In this document: positions 18,861-28,047 of the stretch, piece by piece | How the letters are laid out: each line of letters opens with the position of its first letter | How positions within the stretch are numbered: the first letter of the stretch is position 1 | Source of the DNA: CAYUQT01 sp964596165 | GTDB taxonomy: Bacteria; Planctomycetota; Phycisphaerae; UBA1845; JAFGLZ01 | Assembly: GCA_964596165.1 (NCBI GenBank) | Contig: CAZQTW010000011.1 | Span: 1-64,000, forward strand | Direction: 5' to 3' | DNA length: 64,000 bases | Program-made: the position numbers and the translations under genes | Notes under the pieces: generated by a model | The model's input: the letters and a program-made list of their open reading frames with translations, nothing else | Told to the model about the DNA's origin: nothing | Database searches by the model: none

Positions 18861-20204
18861 TCACTCCATCAGCCGCGGATTCTTGATCAGCGGCCCGTTC
18901 GCCCGGAGCATCTCCCGCATCATCTCGCGACACTGCCCGATCTGCATGTGGCTGCACAGCGGATCGGTCAGCACCACCGCCACCAGATCATCGAATGTGC
19001 CGGACAGCGCGATGTCGACAATCGCCTCCTGCCGCATCACGGTGGGCCACGTCAGGATCTTCAGCACATCGGGCATGGGCGAGCAGAAGGGGTGAACGCC
19101 GGCCGCATCGAATCGCGCCCGCGTCTCAACGACGGCACCGTCGGGCAGCCCCGGGATCTGACCGACGTTCATGTAGTTCACGCTGTAGCCGAACGAACGC
19201 TTCCCGCACAGCGACTCGATGACCGCGACAACCGGATCATCGCCGTGGCCAAAACTCGCCAGCAACGACTCGTCACCCGAATTCAGAAAGGCCTCGAACT
19301 GCCGCTTCTTCTCGATCTTCCATTGCCGCCGCTCGGCCACCGACGTTCGCTTGATCCTGTAAGGAAGCTCCGGCGCGGACCGCGCGATGAACCAGGGGAG
19401 AAACTCGACGATGTGCCGATCCGCCAAACTGGGCAGATAGCCGATCTCGCGCCACACGGCAAAGGCCGCCCGCGTCCGGGCCGTTTCGGCCAGCGGATCC
19501 TCCGTCATGACGTCGGTCGGCAGCACGCCGTCGGCCCGGCAGTACCCCAGTTCCTTCAGCCTGGCCAACACATCCTTCCCGTCCGCGAACAACCGGAGCA
19601 GCCACGAACCGTGGTCCACACCGGTGACGACATAGTCCAACTCGCGGTAGTCCGTGCAGCCGGCAAGCTTGGCGAGCACGTCAATCTGACCCTCGACGCC
19701 GGGACACAGGCCGACGGTCTTGATGCCGAAGCACTTCTGCGGCACGCGGGTCAGCGGCGTCAGCGGATTGGAGACGTTGATGAACCACGCCTCGGGGCAG
19801 AGCCCCTTCATCCTGGCCGCAATGTCATGAAAGACCGGGATGTTGCGGATGGCGCGGCACCAGCCGCCCGGACCCACTGTGTCCCCCACCGTGTGCCGGA
19901 TCCCGTACTTCTCCGGGATCTCCAGATCATGCTGCATCGCATCGAGACCGCCGACGGCGATTGAGACAAAGACGAAATCGGCGCCGTCCAGTGCACGGGC
20001 CAGATCGGTGGTCTTATCGATCCGAACCGGCGAACCCTGCTTGCGATTGCAGATGTCGGCGGCGCGGTAAACCAGGTCGAGCCCGACCGGGTCGACGTCC
20101 ATCAGCGTGACGGTCACATTGTCCAACCGCTCGCCGCGGATGAACTGATTGCACAGACCCAGCGTCCAAACGAAGCTACCGCCGCCGATAACCGCCACCT
20201 TCAT
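18861..20204 (-). CDS. GH4-family NAD-dependent glycosidase (alpha-galacturonidase/glucosidase type)
   Basis: The start at 20204 (MKVAVIGGGSF) is set by AGGAGG 7 bases upstream and by the Rossmann fold beginning there; the frame itself is open 63 bases further. 447 residues, typical for glycoside hydrolase family 4. Seen motifs: GGGSF at residues 7-11 for NAD, NVSNPLTPLTR at about 143-153, and a likely Mn-binding pair Cys167 (VGLCPG) and His198 (GVDHGSW), whose spacing agrees with known GH4 enzymes. GH4 works by NAD-dependent oxidation at C3, elimination and re-reduction, so its chemistry matches the neighbouring oxidoreductases and DUF1080 protein. No signal peptide: cytoplasmic. Confidence 0.88.
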   Translation of the reverse strand: MKVAVIGGGSFVWTLGLCNQFIRGERLDNVTVTLMDVDPVGLDLVYRAADICNRKQGSPVRIDKTTDLARALDGADFVFVSIAVGGLDAMQHDLEIPEKYGIRHTVGDTVGPGGWCRAIRNIPVFHDIAARMKGLCPEAWFINVSNPLTPLTRVPQKCFGIKTVGLCPGVEGQIDVLAKLAGCTDYRELDYVVTGVDHGSWLLRLFADGKDVLARLKELGYCRADGVLPTDVMTEDPLAETARTRAAFAVWREIGYLPSLADRHIVEFLPWFIARSAPELPYRIKRTSVAERRQWKIEKKRQFEAFLNSGDESLLASFGHGDDPVVAVIESLCGKRSFGYSVNYMNVGQIPGLPDGAVVETRARFDAAGVHPFCSPMPDVLKILTWPTVMRQEAIVDIALSGTFDDLVAVVLTDPLCSHMQIGQCREMMREMLRANGPLIKNPRLME

Positions 20205-20395
20205 CGGTCTTCCTCCTCGCGCCGTCATCTTTCCGTTTCGGGAACATCCACCGTCTCTGAGCGTCACACACCCAATGGCAATTGGCCTCGGAAGACTCCG
20301 TTTGCGTGCTTGCCCCGTTGGTGCTATGATGCCGCCCGTTGCGAATCGTGGGGGTTCGCTTTCACGCGCTTACGAGCCGTAGGTAGGGTACCTCA

Positions 20396-21703
20396 ATCAG
20401 CGACAAACCGCGACTCCTGCTCATCCATCCTTCCCCGGACAAGGACCGCTTGTGTTCTCGTAGACGGCGCACCTCGTCGGTCCCGCAGATCAACCTCCCC
20501 ACGTTGGCCGCCCATGCGGACGATCGATTCGAGGTCCGGATTGTCGACGAGAATGTCGAGGACCTTGACCTCTCTCTCAGGCCCGACTTGGTGGGCATCA
20601 CCTTGATGACCCCGACGGCGCTTCGCGGGTACAAGATCGCCGATACATTCAGAAATGCAAACGTGCCCGTGGTCCTCGGAGGCATGCATGTCTTCTTCAT
20701 GCCGGACGAGGCCGCCGCCCATGCGAACGCCTTGGTCATTGGCGAGGCCGAGTATGCATGGAATGAACTCTTGGACGATTTTCTGGCCGGCCGAATGCGG
20801 GATCGATATGAATCCGAGAAGCCCCACGACCTTGTGGGACTGCCCCACCCACGCCTCGATCTGCTCAAACCCGGCGCTTACACCTTCACCAACATCCTCG
20901 AGACCGCCCGCGGCTGTCCGCATAAGTGCAAGTACTGCGCGGTGTCCGCGTTTTGGGGTCAACGATTCCGTTTCCGCCCTATCGAGGAGGTCGTCGACGA
21001 GATCCGATCCATGCCCCCGGGAGACGTCGGGTTCATCGACGACAACATCTTCGGCCACACCAACCGGGCCAAGTCGCTTTTCGAGGCCTTAATCCCGCTC
21101 AAGCGGCGGTGGATGGGCCAGGGAGACCTGCGCGTCTCCCGCGATCCCGAGCTTCTCAGACTGGCCCGGAGGAGCGGCTGCAAATGGATCTTCGTCGGAA
21201 TCGAATCGGCGAACGAGGACAACCTCAAGGCGATGAACAAGGACCGCATCAATAGGGCCCAGGACTACGAGCAGGCCATCGCAACGATCCGCGGAACCGG
21301 TATCAGCATCATGGGATCGTTCATCTTCGGGCTCGACCATGACGACGAGGGGACTTTCGAGCGGACCTTGGAGTTTTGCATTCGCAATCGCCTCGAGGGC
21401 GCGAATCTCTATCTCCTCACCCCATTGCCCGGCACGGAACTATTCGCAGACATGCAGCGAAACGGACGCCTCCTTCACTGCGACTGGTCGCGATACGACC
21501 TGAACCACGTCGTCTTCAAGCCCATGAACATGAGCCCCGCCGCACTGCTCGAGGGATACATCCGGACCTATCGGTCGCTCTATTCCATCGGATCCATCGC
21601 CAAGCGTGTACTGGCGTTTCGGCCGAATCTACCCCAACTTCTGGCACTGAACATCGGCCGCCGAATCAACGCCGGCTACTTCGAGGAAGGTTGCCGGATG
21701 TGA
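20396..21703 (+). CDS. B12-binding radical SAM protein, apparent ATC start
   Basis: The first standard start codon in frame is TTG at 20450, but the reading frame before it gives KPRLLLIHPSPDKDR, an obvious first beta strand of a cobalamin-binding domain. Going back, the frame meets only ATC at 20396 before a stop at 20384-20386. With ATC as start the product has 435 residues: B12-binding Rossmann domain (to about 150), then the radical SAM cluster GCPHKCKYC (Cys174, Cys178, Cys181), then a TIM-like barrel (FIDDNIFG, WIFVGIES, SFIFGLDHDD, LTPLPGTEL). The family (COG1032-like) includes methyltransferases and ring-forming enzymes; the substrate is unknown. ATC may be a rare start or a base error for ATG. 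Confidence 0.8.
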   Translation: MSDKPRLLLIHPSPDKDRLCSRRRRTSSVPQINLPTLAAHADDRFEVRIVDENVEDLDLSLRPDLVGITLMTPTALRGYKIADTFRNANVPVVLGGMHVFFMPDEAAAHANALVIGEAEYAWNELLDDFLAGRMRDRYESEKPHDLVGLPHPRLDLLKPGAYTFTNILETARGCPHKCKYCAVSAFWGQRFRFRPIEEVVDEIRSMPPGDVGFIDDNIFGHTNRAKSLFEALIPLKRRWMGQGDLRVSRDPELLRLARRSGCKWIFVGIESANEDNLKAMNKDRINRAQDYEQAIATIRGTGISIMGSFIFGLDHDDEGTFERTLEFCIRNRLEGANLYLLTPLPGTELFADMQRNGRLLHCDWSRYDLNHVVFKPMNMSPAALLEGYIRTYRSLYSIGSIAKRVLAFRPNLPQLLALNIGRRINAGYFEEGCRM

Positions 21704-21929
21704 CGGCATCTTGTTGATGGAAGTCCCTCCAAACAGGTCAAGTAACTTAAGCCAAGTTGAACCATTTCGGCTCCACGACTGACTGCCTGTAACGCCGACT
21801 CGCGAGAAGGCCGCAACGTCGGAATTGGGCATCGATCATGGCGATACATGACATGACCGGACCTGTCTGCCATGCGTTCGGATCGGGGCTGGGTCGAACC
21901 ACCGTACGTCCCGACCGGTAAGGGAAGGA

Positions 21930-22142
21930 TCACCGCCTGAGCCTCATGAGACGTTCCATGATCTCCGGTGAGCCTTTGATGTCAACAAGAGGACGCAGGT
22001 GTAATTCAATGTAGCCCCAATCCAACAACGTCCGTTGCCGGATGACGATTCCCTCGACGTCGCTCCAATCGCGGGCACGATCTGCAAAAGCCCTGAGGAC
22101 AATGAGGTCTTCCGCCGAACACGTTCGCAGTGTCCATAATCG
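21930..22142 (-). pseudogene. C-terminal remnant of a nucleotidyltransferase-like protein
   Basis: On the minus strand, in a frame without a usable start, the sequence reads CSAEDLIVLRAFADRARDW, then DVEGIVIRQRTLLDWGYIE, then LRPLVDIKGSPEIMERL, ending at TGA 21930-21932. This is the C-terminal half of the DUF6036/AbiEii-like nucleotidyltransferase type, in which SAEDLIV and RDWxDVEGI are characteristic. The N-terminal half is missing: homology stops where the transposase relic begins, so an insertion or deletion destroyed the gene. Confidence 0.65.
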
Positions 22143-22591
22143 TCACGATAACGCATTCAGATCCGCGGTTCGAGGTGGCCTTATCGCTCGTCGGAAATGA
22201 CTTCTATCTCATGTTGGACGCGGAACCCCAGCGTCCGGGCGAAGACGAGGTGGCGGCAGCCCTTTGCCTGCTGGATCGGGTACTTCAGGCCTATCCCCGG
22301 GCGTTCGATGCGGTCGTGGCCGATGGACTCTGTGCCGTGGGTCCCCTGTTCAACCATATCGTGCAGATGGTGAACCAGTGGCATGCTGACCATGTCTAAA
22401 AACTCTAGCCCACGGAAATCCTCGTATTCTGGCTCCTGGTCATGCTCTGCCTCAATGCGTTCCTGGCCTTCTACCGGCGCAATCTCAAACCTGCGTTACG
22501 TCAGTCCGGCAGCATGCTCCATTTCGCCCGCCGGATCGCCTCCGAACTCTATAGCCGCTTCACTCGCGGGCGAATCTTCACGCCCACATAG
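22138..22591 (+). pseudogene. Transposase relic with internal deletion
   Basis: Frame 1 (to about 22399) gives LMLDAEPQRPGEDEVAAAL and DRVLQAYPRAFDAVVADG, the central DDE region of an IS4-like transposase. After about 20 bases a new frame gives EILVFWLLVMLCLNAF, YRRNLKPALRQSGSMLHFA and RIASELYSRF up to TAG 22589-22591, the usual C-terminal end of the same protein. The N-terminal third and the segment between the two parts are missing. No terminal inverted repeats were found. Inactive. Confidence 0.7.
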
Positions 22592-22846
22592 TCGCAAGCG
22601 TGCCTGGATTCCCGCGAACCTCGTGCATCCCGTACCTCACGGCAGGCGTACCCGCCCCGTCCCCCTCCCGGGGGGCCGAAAAACCCACCGCGAATCCGAC
22701 TGCCTCGTCAAACCGGGCACTTTCCATTGACATCACGAGTTCCCCCCCGTGTTCCTCGCGGAATCGCTGTGGGTGAGCACGAGCAGTTGTGGGGAAATGC
22801 GGGGACGCACAAGATGAGATGGAGCGTTGTTCCAGGAGACTGGTTC

Positions 22847-23053
22847 ATGTCTAGGGCATCCGTCAAAGGGATTCTTCGCGAGATTGAGGCACTTCCCGAA
22901 GGGGATCGATTGGCACTGGAGCGAGAACCGGCTCGGCGGCTAGAACGACAGTGGAAGGGCCAGGTTGCCAGAGCCCGCAGGGTGGCTCGCCAGCGCAAGT
23001 TGAATCAGGAGACCATTGATCGCGCAGTCGAACGCCGGCGATACGGCCGATGA
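22847..23053 (+). CDS. Small antitoxin-like protein upstream of PIN toxin
   Basis: 68 residues starting MSRASVKGILREIEALPEGD, with AGGAG 8 bases upstream of ATG 22847; the frame is open further upstream without coding character. Highly charged and helical (RLEREPARRLERQW, ARARRVARQRKLNQETID), as expected for a small antitoxin whose C-terminus wraps a PIN ribonuclease. It overlaps the PIN start by 4 bases (ATGA), the classic arrangement of a type II toxin-antitoxin pair. The DNA-binding fold is not obvious. The partner gene is broken, so the antitoxin may be left over. Confidence 0.65.
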   Translation: MSRASVKGILREIEALPEGDRLALEREPARRLERQWKGQVARARRVARQRKLNQETIDRAVERRRYGR

Positions 23054-23463
23054 AGGTCTTCTTCGATACAAATGTCTACGTCGCCGAAGCCCTTCTCGGG
23101 CACGTCGCCAGGCGCATGATAGAAGCGACGCATCGGACTCGCTGGCGCGTCTACGCTAGTCGCTACCTCTTGGATGAGCTCGCGGCGGTGATGGTCGATG
23201 ACCTGGGGTTCAGTAGCCGATTGGCCACGCTCGCCCAGAGGAGAATCATACGATGATCTATGCTGGTGAAAGCCGCGTCGTCCGCACAGGTTCCCCACGA
23301 TCCCAATGACAGTCCCATCTTGCAGGCAGCCCTGAGTTGTGATGCTGATTACCTTGTCACCAACGACCGCCACCTCCTGGCGTTGGACCCATATGGCGGA
23401 CTGAGCATCATATCGATGGGTCGATACTACCTGCCTCTGAAGGACGAGGGGCTGGCGAAATAG
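23050..23463 (+). pseudogene. PIN-domain toxin interrupted by one in-frame TGA
   Basis: The two halves are in the same frame. The first, 68 residues, begins MKVFFDTNVYVAEALLG with the first PIN aspartate and continues SRYLLDELAAVM. Then TGA at 23254-23256. The second half continues with HDPNDSPILQAALSCDADYL and VTNDRHLLAL, holding the remaining acidic residues of the PIN active site. Without the stop it would be a normal 137-residue VapC-like ribonuclease. A single base change explains it, so this is a recent inactivation, an assembly error, or less likely stop readthrough. Translationally coupled to the upstream antitoxin-like gene. Confidence 0.75.
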
Positions 23464-23579
23464 CGCAACCTACGATGCCTCATCTCGCGCCGACAGAACG
23501 CATCATGTGATGCGCGTGACTCTGTTCTCTTCGCGTCTTCGGAGGCTCTCTCCGCGAGTGTTCAAGCAATGCTTCCTGT

Positions 23580-26500
23580 CTAGGGATACCCCGCGGCCTT
23601 CAACTGAGCCTCAAAGTCGCCGGGCAAATCGGCCAGCGGCTTGCTTGCGTCACGACCGGCGAACCGGAGCATGTTCCGCAGCAACCGCTCGGCCTGTGGC
23701 ACCTTGCCCAGGTTGTCGCGGATGAGCAGCGAGTTCAGGATGAATTCGCCCGCTCCGAGCTTGTAGACCCCAACGATCAGGCCCGACTGGTAGCCCCACG
23801 AAGCGTTGATACCGCCGGCGACCGGGTCGGCCGCCGGTTCAATGCCCATGAAGACGACATCAGGAATCAACTCGCGGTAATAGCCGTAGTCCATCACACC
23901 GCCAGCCTGAAGGCCTTCGAAGATCGGGTGCCGCTTGCACCACTCGTCGGAGTGATACAGCCACCGGGCAATGCCGCTCACGTTGCCCTTGGTCTTCAGC
24001 GGTAGCCAGCCGGTCGATTCTTTGTCCTTGGCGTAGGTGTCCGTCGTCAGGAAGATGACCGTCGAACCCCGTGCGATTCGCTGGGCCAGATCCTTGAACA
24101 TCACCGCCGGTTCGGCCGTGGGCTTGCCCGAACACAGGATCACCTCGCGGGCGGTTTGCTGGCCGGGGGCATATGGACGGTTCTTGATGCCGCGATCCGT
24201 GAGCCACTTGGCCAATTCCTTGTCGTGACTCATCAGCACGATCTCGGCCTCGACCTTCGGCATCTCCTCCGGCGCAACGTCGACGAAGAACTGAATCTCT
24301 TCGCCGCACGCAGCCGCACCCTTCTCGAACGTCGCCAGGAAGCGATACGTCCCCGGCGGCCCGTCGATGACCACATCCTCCGCGAAGACCGGCATCACTA
24401 TCGGCGGTTCAGGTTTGGACTTCGGATCGGCGATCTTCACGGCGATCGTCTTCTCGAAAACCCGGGTGAGGTTTGGCCCGACGACCTGAAGGCGGACCGG
24501 GTACTCGCCCGGCATCAGGGCGTCCTCGTTCACCAGGACGGCCTCCAGCTTCACGGGGGTCTTCCGGTAAACGTTCACCGGCTCGGCGAACAAGCACCAG
24601 CGAAGCGGCGCCCACACATCGAAGATGGCGTCGGTCGTGCCGGGCTTGAGTTCGCGGAAGGTCGTCCACAGACCCTCGGCCGTCATGCCCTGATCGAGCG
24701 TTCCGGTGATGCTGTGGCCGATGCAGTTCGGATTCGCGCGAACGGCATTGACGCTCATCAGACGCTGGCCGGCCATCCGGGCAATGCTCTGCTTGAAGAA
24801 GTCGTCGGGACGATCGAAAACCTCGACCAGGCGATACCGCTGCCAGTCGGCCATGTACTGATCGCGCCAGGTCCGGTAGAGCTGGGCATCCTCGACCTCC
24901 GGCTTGCCCACCTGCTCATACCACCGAACGGTTCGGAGTAGATCCATTGCGCTTCCGATGCCGCACTCCGAAATAAACAGGGGCTTGCCGTTTCCGCTGA
25001 TCGTCCGCAGTTCCTGGACGACACCGGCCGTGTGAGGTACCCGCCGATACGGGTGCTGGTCGCTCAGGATGTCTTCCCAGACCAGGGAGCCAGGATTGCT
25101 GACACTGCCGATGTTCTCCTCGGTCTTGCCGAACGGAAACAGCTCGAAGGTCTTGATATCGGGCTTGTCGGCCGGCTTCAGCATGCCGTAGCTCCAGGGA
25201 CCGTTCGGGTTCTGCTTGATGGAAAACTCCTTGTCCGCCGTCCACACCGTGCCCGAAGCGTTCTTCACGACAACGGACAGCGCCGTCGTGTCGGCGCCAT
25301 AGTCCTTGTTGCCCCAACCGCAGGCGCAATCGATTGTGTCGCCCGCCTTGACCTCGATCGCCGCCGCATAGGTGCACTCAGGTCCTTTGCCTTCAAGGTT
25401 GATCAGGCTGTCGAACAGCGGCTTGCCATTGTGCAGGACGTGGACGCTCGTGGTTGCCCGCTCGGCGATGGTCTTGAAGACGGCCGCGAAATCGACCTTC
25501 TCATCGGCGGACGCCGTCCACCGGACGACGGCGTATTCACCGTACTGTCCGGGGTGGAACGCCAATTGGCCGGGCTGCCAGGTGATCCCCAGCGCCTTGA
25601 TGACGTGGTCCGTTCCGTTGAACGTAACGCACGGATTGTCGCGCTCGCTATTCCGCCAGACCCGGATGCCGGCCGTACCGCCGCCGTGTGCGTGCCAGTT
25701 GCCGCTGTTCAGGATGACCAACCGAGAGTCGTCCAGCTTCCGGACCTCCGGCAGCACGCTGACCGCATGCCGGAAGACCGGACCGTCGCCCGTTTCATTC
25801 AGCAGGCCCCACATCGTGATGCACGGGTGATTGCGGTCGCGCTTGATCATGCCGAACAGGGATTCGTTGTACCGTTCCTTCATCTTCGGCGAGTCGGCCA
25901 GACACCAGCCGGCATAGCACTCGGGATAGACCATCAGGCCGATCTCGTCTGCCAGATCGAGCTGGTACCGTTTGGGGACGCCGGCAATGAAACGAATGGT
26001 GTTGAATCGCATCATCTTCTGGTTGATGAGGTCCCGCCTCAGGAAGTCCGGATCGTGCGGCATCTCCAGACCGATGGGGCAGCAGTTGCCCGTGTGCGAG
26101 CACTTGACGTAGATCCGCTTGCCGTTGAGGCGGAAGTAGCCGTCCTCCAATCGAAAATCTCGGAATCCGCAGCGGACAGACTGCTCGTGCATGGCGCCGC
26201 CTTCCCGGGCACCGCCCAGACACAGTCTGACGGTCACGCGATAGAGGTAGGGCTCATCGAGATTCCACAGCCGGTGACCACCGACCTTCAGGGTCGTCTC
26301 CACCAGCGTGTCACCCACCTTGAGCTCGGGCTCAAGCCATGTGACGGCCAGTGTCTCGCCGATCGCCGCCGGGGCAACAGCGAACTGCATGCGGCCCTTG
26401 AACGGGCTGGAGCCGGCGTTTCGGATGTTCGCCTGAATGCGAATCTCGCCCGTCTTCCAATCCGGCCGGACAAAGACATCTTCGACCCAGGCTTGCGGAA

Positions 26501-27074
26501 CCGTAAGCACTTCGACCGAGTCCCAGATGCCGCCCTGGTCCCAAGCGCTGCCCGAGCTGTAGGGCAGCGCCTTGTTGCGGTGCGGCGTCTCGTTCAGCAC
26601 AATCCCGTCGATCGGCTGGTGCGTCGGGTTCAGCACGCGAACCGCCAACCGGTTCTTCTCGCCCGGCTTGATCAAGCCGCTCACGTCGAACACAAACACC
26701 GACTCGCCACCCTCGTGCGAGCCTACCGGCGCATCGTTGAGCCACACGTCGCACTTGTAGTCGACCTGCCAGAAGCGAAGCAGCGTGCGCCCGTCCTTGT
26801 TCGGATTGGTCGGACCCTCAAACTCCTTCCAATACCAGGCGACGCCGTGGTAACCTGGAAACGCGTCCTGGATGATCCAGGGTACCTTGGTCTGCTTGGC
26901 CTCGGGGCGTGGGGATGTCCACCACTTCTCGGCCTGCCCGACGTTCTTGGGATCGGTCGCCAGCAGCCATTGGCCATCGAGTGAGAACACCGTCGTCGCA
27001 TTGACCGTCGTCGCCCGCGAAACGGCGAAGACCATCATGAAAACGGCTCCGAACACATGGGCTCGCCTTGTCAT
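23580..27074 (-). CDS. Secreted glycoside hydrolase family 2 protein (beta-galactosidase/glucuronidase-like)
   Basis: 1164 residues with a Sec leader (FGAVFMMVFAVSRATTVNA). Domain order: sugar-binding jelly roll (FSLDGQWLL, WYWKEFEGP, DVWLNDAPVGSHEGG), Ig-like domain (DVFVRPDWKTGEIRIQANIR), then a TIM barrel with GFRDFRLEDGYFRLNGKRIY and WGLLNETGDG, in which Glu427 is the expected acid/base. A long C-terminal region includes ESGIGSAMD-like and beta domains and a GATase-like stretch (AREVILCSGKP), making it longer than classical LacZ. The barrel seems split by an insertion of about 200 residues with a beta-sandwich. It probably cleaves a plant or algal oligosaccharide outside the cytoplasm. 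The divergent GntR gene likely controls it. Confidence 0.82.
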   Translation of the reverse strand: MTRRAHVFGAVFMMVFAVSRATTVNATTVFSLDGQWLLATDPKNVGQAEKWWTSPRPEAKQTKVPWIIQDAFPGYHGVAWYWKEFEGPTNPNKDGRTLLRFWQVDYKCDVWLNDAPVGSHEGGESVFVFDVSGLIKPGEKNRLAVRVLNPTHQPIDGIVLNETPHRNKALPYSSGSAWDQGGIWDSVEVLTVPQAWVEDVFVRPDWKTGEIRIQANIRNAGSSPFKGRMQFAVAPAAIGETLAVTWLEPELKVGDTLVETTLKVGGHRLWNLDEPYLYRVTVRLCLGGAREGGAMHEQSVRCGFRDFRLEDGYFRLNGKRIYVKCSHTGNCCPIGLEMPHDPDFLRRDLINQKMMRFNTIRFIAGVPKRYQLDLADEIGLMVYPECYAGWCLADSPKMKERYNESLFGMIKRDRNHPCITMWGLLNETGDGPVFRHAVSVLPEVRKLDDSRLVILNSGNWHAHGGGTAGIRVWRNSERDNPCVTFNGTDHVIKALGITWQPGQLAFHPGQYGEYAVVRWTASADEKVDFAAVFKTIAERATTSVHVLHNGKPLFDSLINLEGKGPECTYAAAIEVKAGDTIDCACGWGNKDYGADTTALSVVVKNASGTVWTADKEFSIKQNPNGPWSYGMLKPADKPDIKTFELFPFGKTEENIGSVSNPGSLVWEDILSDQHPYRRVPHTAGVVQELRTISGNGKPLFISECGIGSAMDLLRTVRWYEQVGKPEVEDAQLYRTWRDQYMADWQRYRLVEVFDRPDDFFKQSIARMAGQRLMSVNAVRANPNCIGHSITGTLDQGMTAEGLWTTFRELKPGTTDAIFDVWAPLRWCLFAEPVNVYRKTPVKLEAVLVNEDALMPGEYPVRLQVVGPNLTRVFEKTIAVKIADPKSKPEPPIVMPVFAEDVVIDGPPGTYRFLATFEKGAAACGEEIQFFVDVAPEEMPKVEAEIVLMSHDKELAKWLTDRGIKNRPYAPGQQTAREVILCSGKPTAEPAVMFKDLAQRIARGSTVIFLTTDTYAKDKESTGWLPLKTKGNVSGIARWLYHSDEWCKRHPIFEGLQAGGVMDYGYYRELIPDVVFMGIEPAADPVAGGINASWGYQSGLIVGVYKLGAGEFILNSLLIRDNLGKVPQAERLLRNMLRFAGRDASKPLADLPGDFEAQLKAAGYP

Positions 27075-27114
27075 GTTTGAGACCTCACCTTCTTGGTTTG
27101 TCCTGGGGAAATCC

Positions 27115-27164
27115 GAGGTGTGCGGTACACCTCCCTTGAAACTAGTTTCAGCATATCATATGAT
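27115..27164. promoter_or_regulatory. Three palindromes in the GH2/GntR divergent promoter region
   Basis: Within 99 bases between divergent starts: GAGGTGT-N5-ACACCTC (27115-27133), the perfect 14-base palindrome TGAAACTAGTTTCA (27137-27150), and ATCATATGAT (27155-27164), the last only 9 bases before the GntR start codon. Such sites fit a dimeric GntR repressor that controls itself and the glycosidase. Confidence 0.6.
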
Positions 27165-27173
27165 AATTGAACT

Positions 27174-27845
27174 ATGCGACCTGTCAAGCGAACAACCTTG
27201 AGTGAGCAAGTCGTAGCTCAGATCAAGCAGTACATCGTCCAGCACAATCTCAAACCCGGGGACCGACTTCCCACCGAGCAAGAACTGGCCGATCTGCTGG
27301 GCGTCAGCCGAATCAGCGTCAGGGAGGCGACCAAGTCGCTCAGCTTCCTCGGCATCGTCCAGGCGGCTCCACGCCGCGGCCTGACGTTGGGCGAGGTGGA
27401 CATGGACCGGGTCACCAAGTACCTGGGCTTTCATTTCGCGCTCAGCGGCTACTCAAAGCTGCACCTGCTCCAGGCACGCATGGTAATCGAGATCGGCTCA
27501 TTGCCGTTCGCCATGGAGCGAATGAACGAGGACCCCGGCGTCCACCGCCGGCTGATCGAGTTGATCGAAAAGTTGGACAAGGCGAAAACACCGGACGAAT
27601 TCATCGAAGGCGACATCGTCTTTCATCGCGCGCTGGTCGAGGGAAGCGGAATCGAACCGCTGGTGGCCTTCACGGACCTCTTGCATGTCTTCTTTCGAGA
27701 GTTCCGCGAGAGCGTCGTACCCGAGGGCCTGCGGAGCGGGAACCAGTCTCATCGACGGATTGTCGAAGCCCTGAGAAATCACCGCCCGGAAACCGCCCAA
27801 AAGGAACTGCGCCTCCACCTCGGGCATTACAGGAAACAACTCTGA
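27174..27845 (+). CDS. GntR-family transcriptional regulator (FadR/FCD type)
   Basis: 223 residues. N-terminal winged helix with LSEQVVAQIKQYIVQHNLKP, GDRLPTEQELADLLGVSR and ISVREATKSLSFLGIV is the GntR signature. The C-terminal part is all helical (FCD-like) with MVIEIGSLPFAMERM and GDIVFHRALVEGSGIEPLV, where acidic and His residues could bind a metal and an organic acid or sugar acid. Likely a ligand-responsive repressor of the divergent GH2 gene and of itself. There is no clear ribosome-binding site before ATG 27174; translation may be weak or leaderless. Confidence 0.88.
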   Translation: MRPVKRTTLSEQVVAQIKQYIVQHNLKPGDRLPTEQELADLLGVSRISVREATKSLSFLGIVQAAPRRGLTLGEVDMDRVTKYLGFHFALSGYSKLHLLQARMVIEIGSLPFAMERMNEDPGVHRRLIELIEKLDKAKTPDEFIEGDIVFHRALVEGSGIEPLVAFTDLLHVFFREFRESVVPEGLRSGNQSHRRIVEALRNHRPETAQKELRLHLGHYRKQL

Positions 27846-28047
27846 ACTCTGCCAACATGACGGCGGACTACTCCAGGATCGACCCGGCATTCAGAACGCC
27901 GGGGGAGACACCGGACGCCTTGAACCAAGCGGCATGATGTGTTCTCCCTGGTTCTTGTGCTTGCCGAACTCCGCAAGGGGTGCCCATGCGGATGGAGGAT
28001 AGGCCCGGCGGCACACTCGGCCGGCACTATGATGAGAGGATGCCCGA

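Noticed and set aside
22592..22846. Right end of an insertion sequence.
   Set aside because: No terminal inverted repeat or target duplication could be found around the transposase relic.
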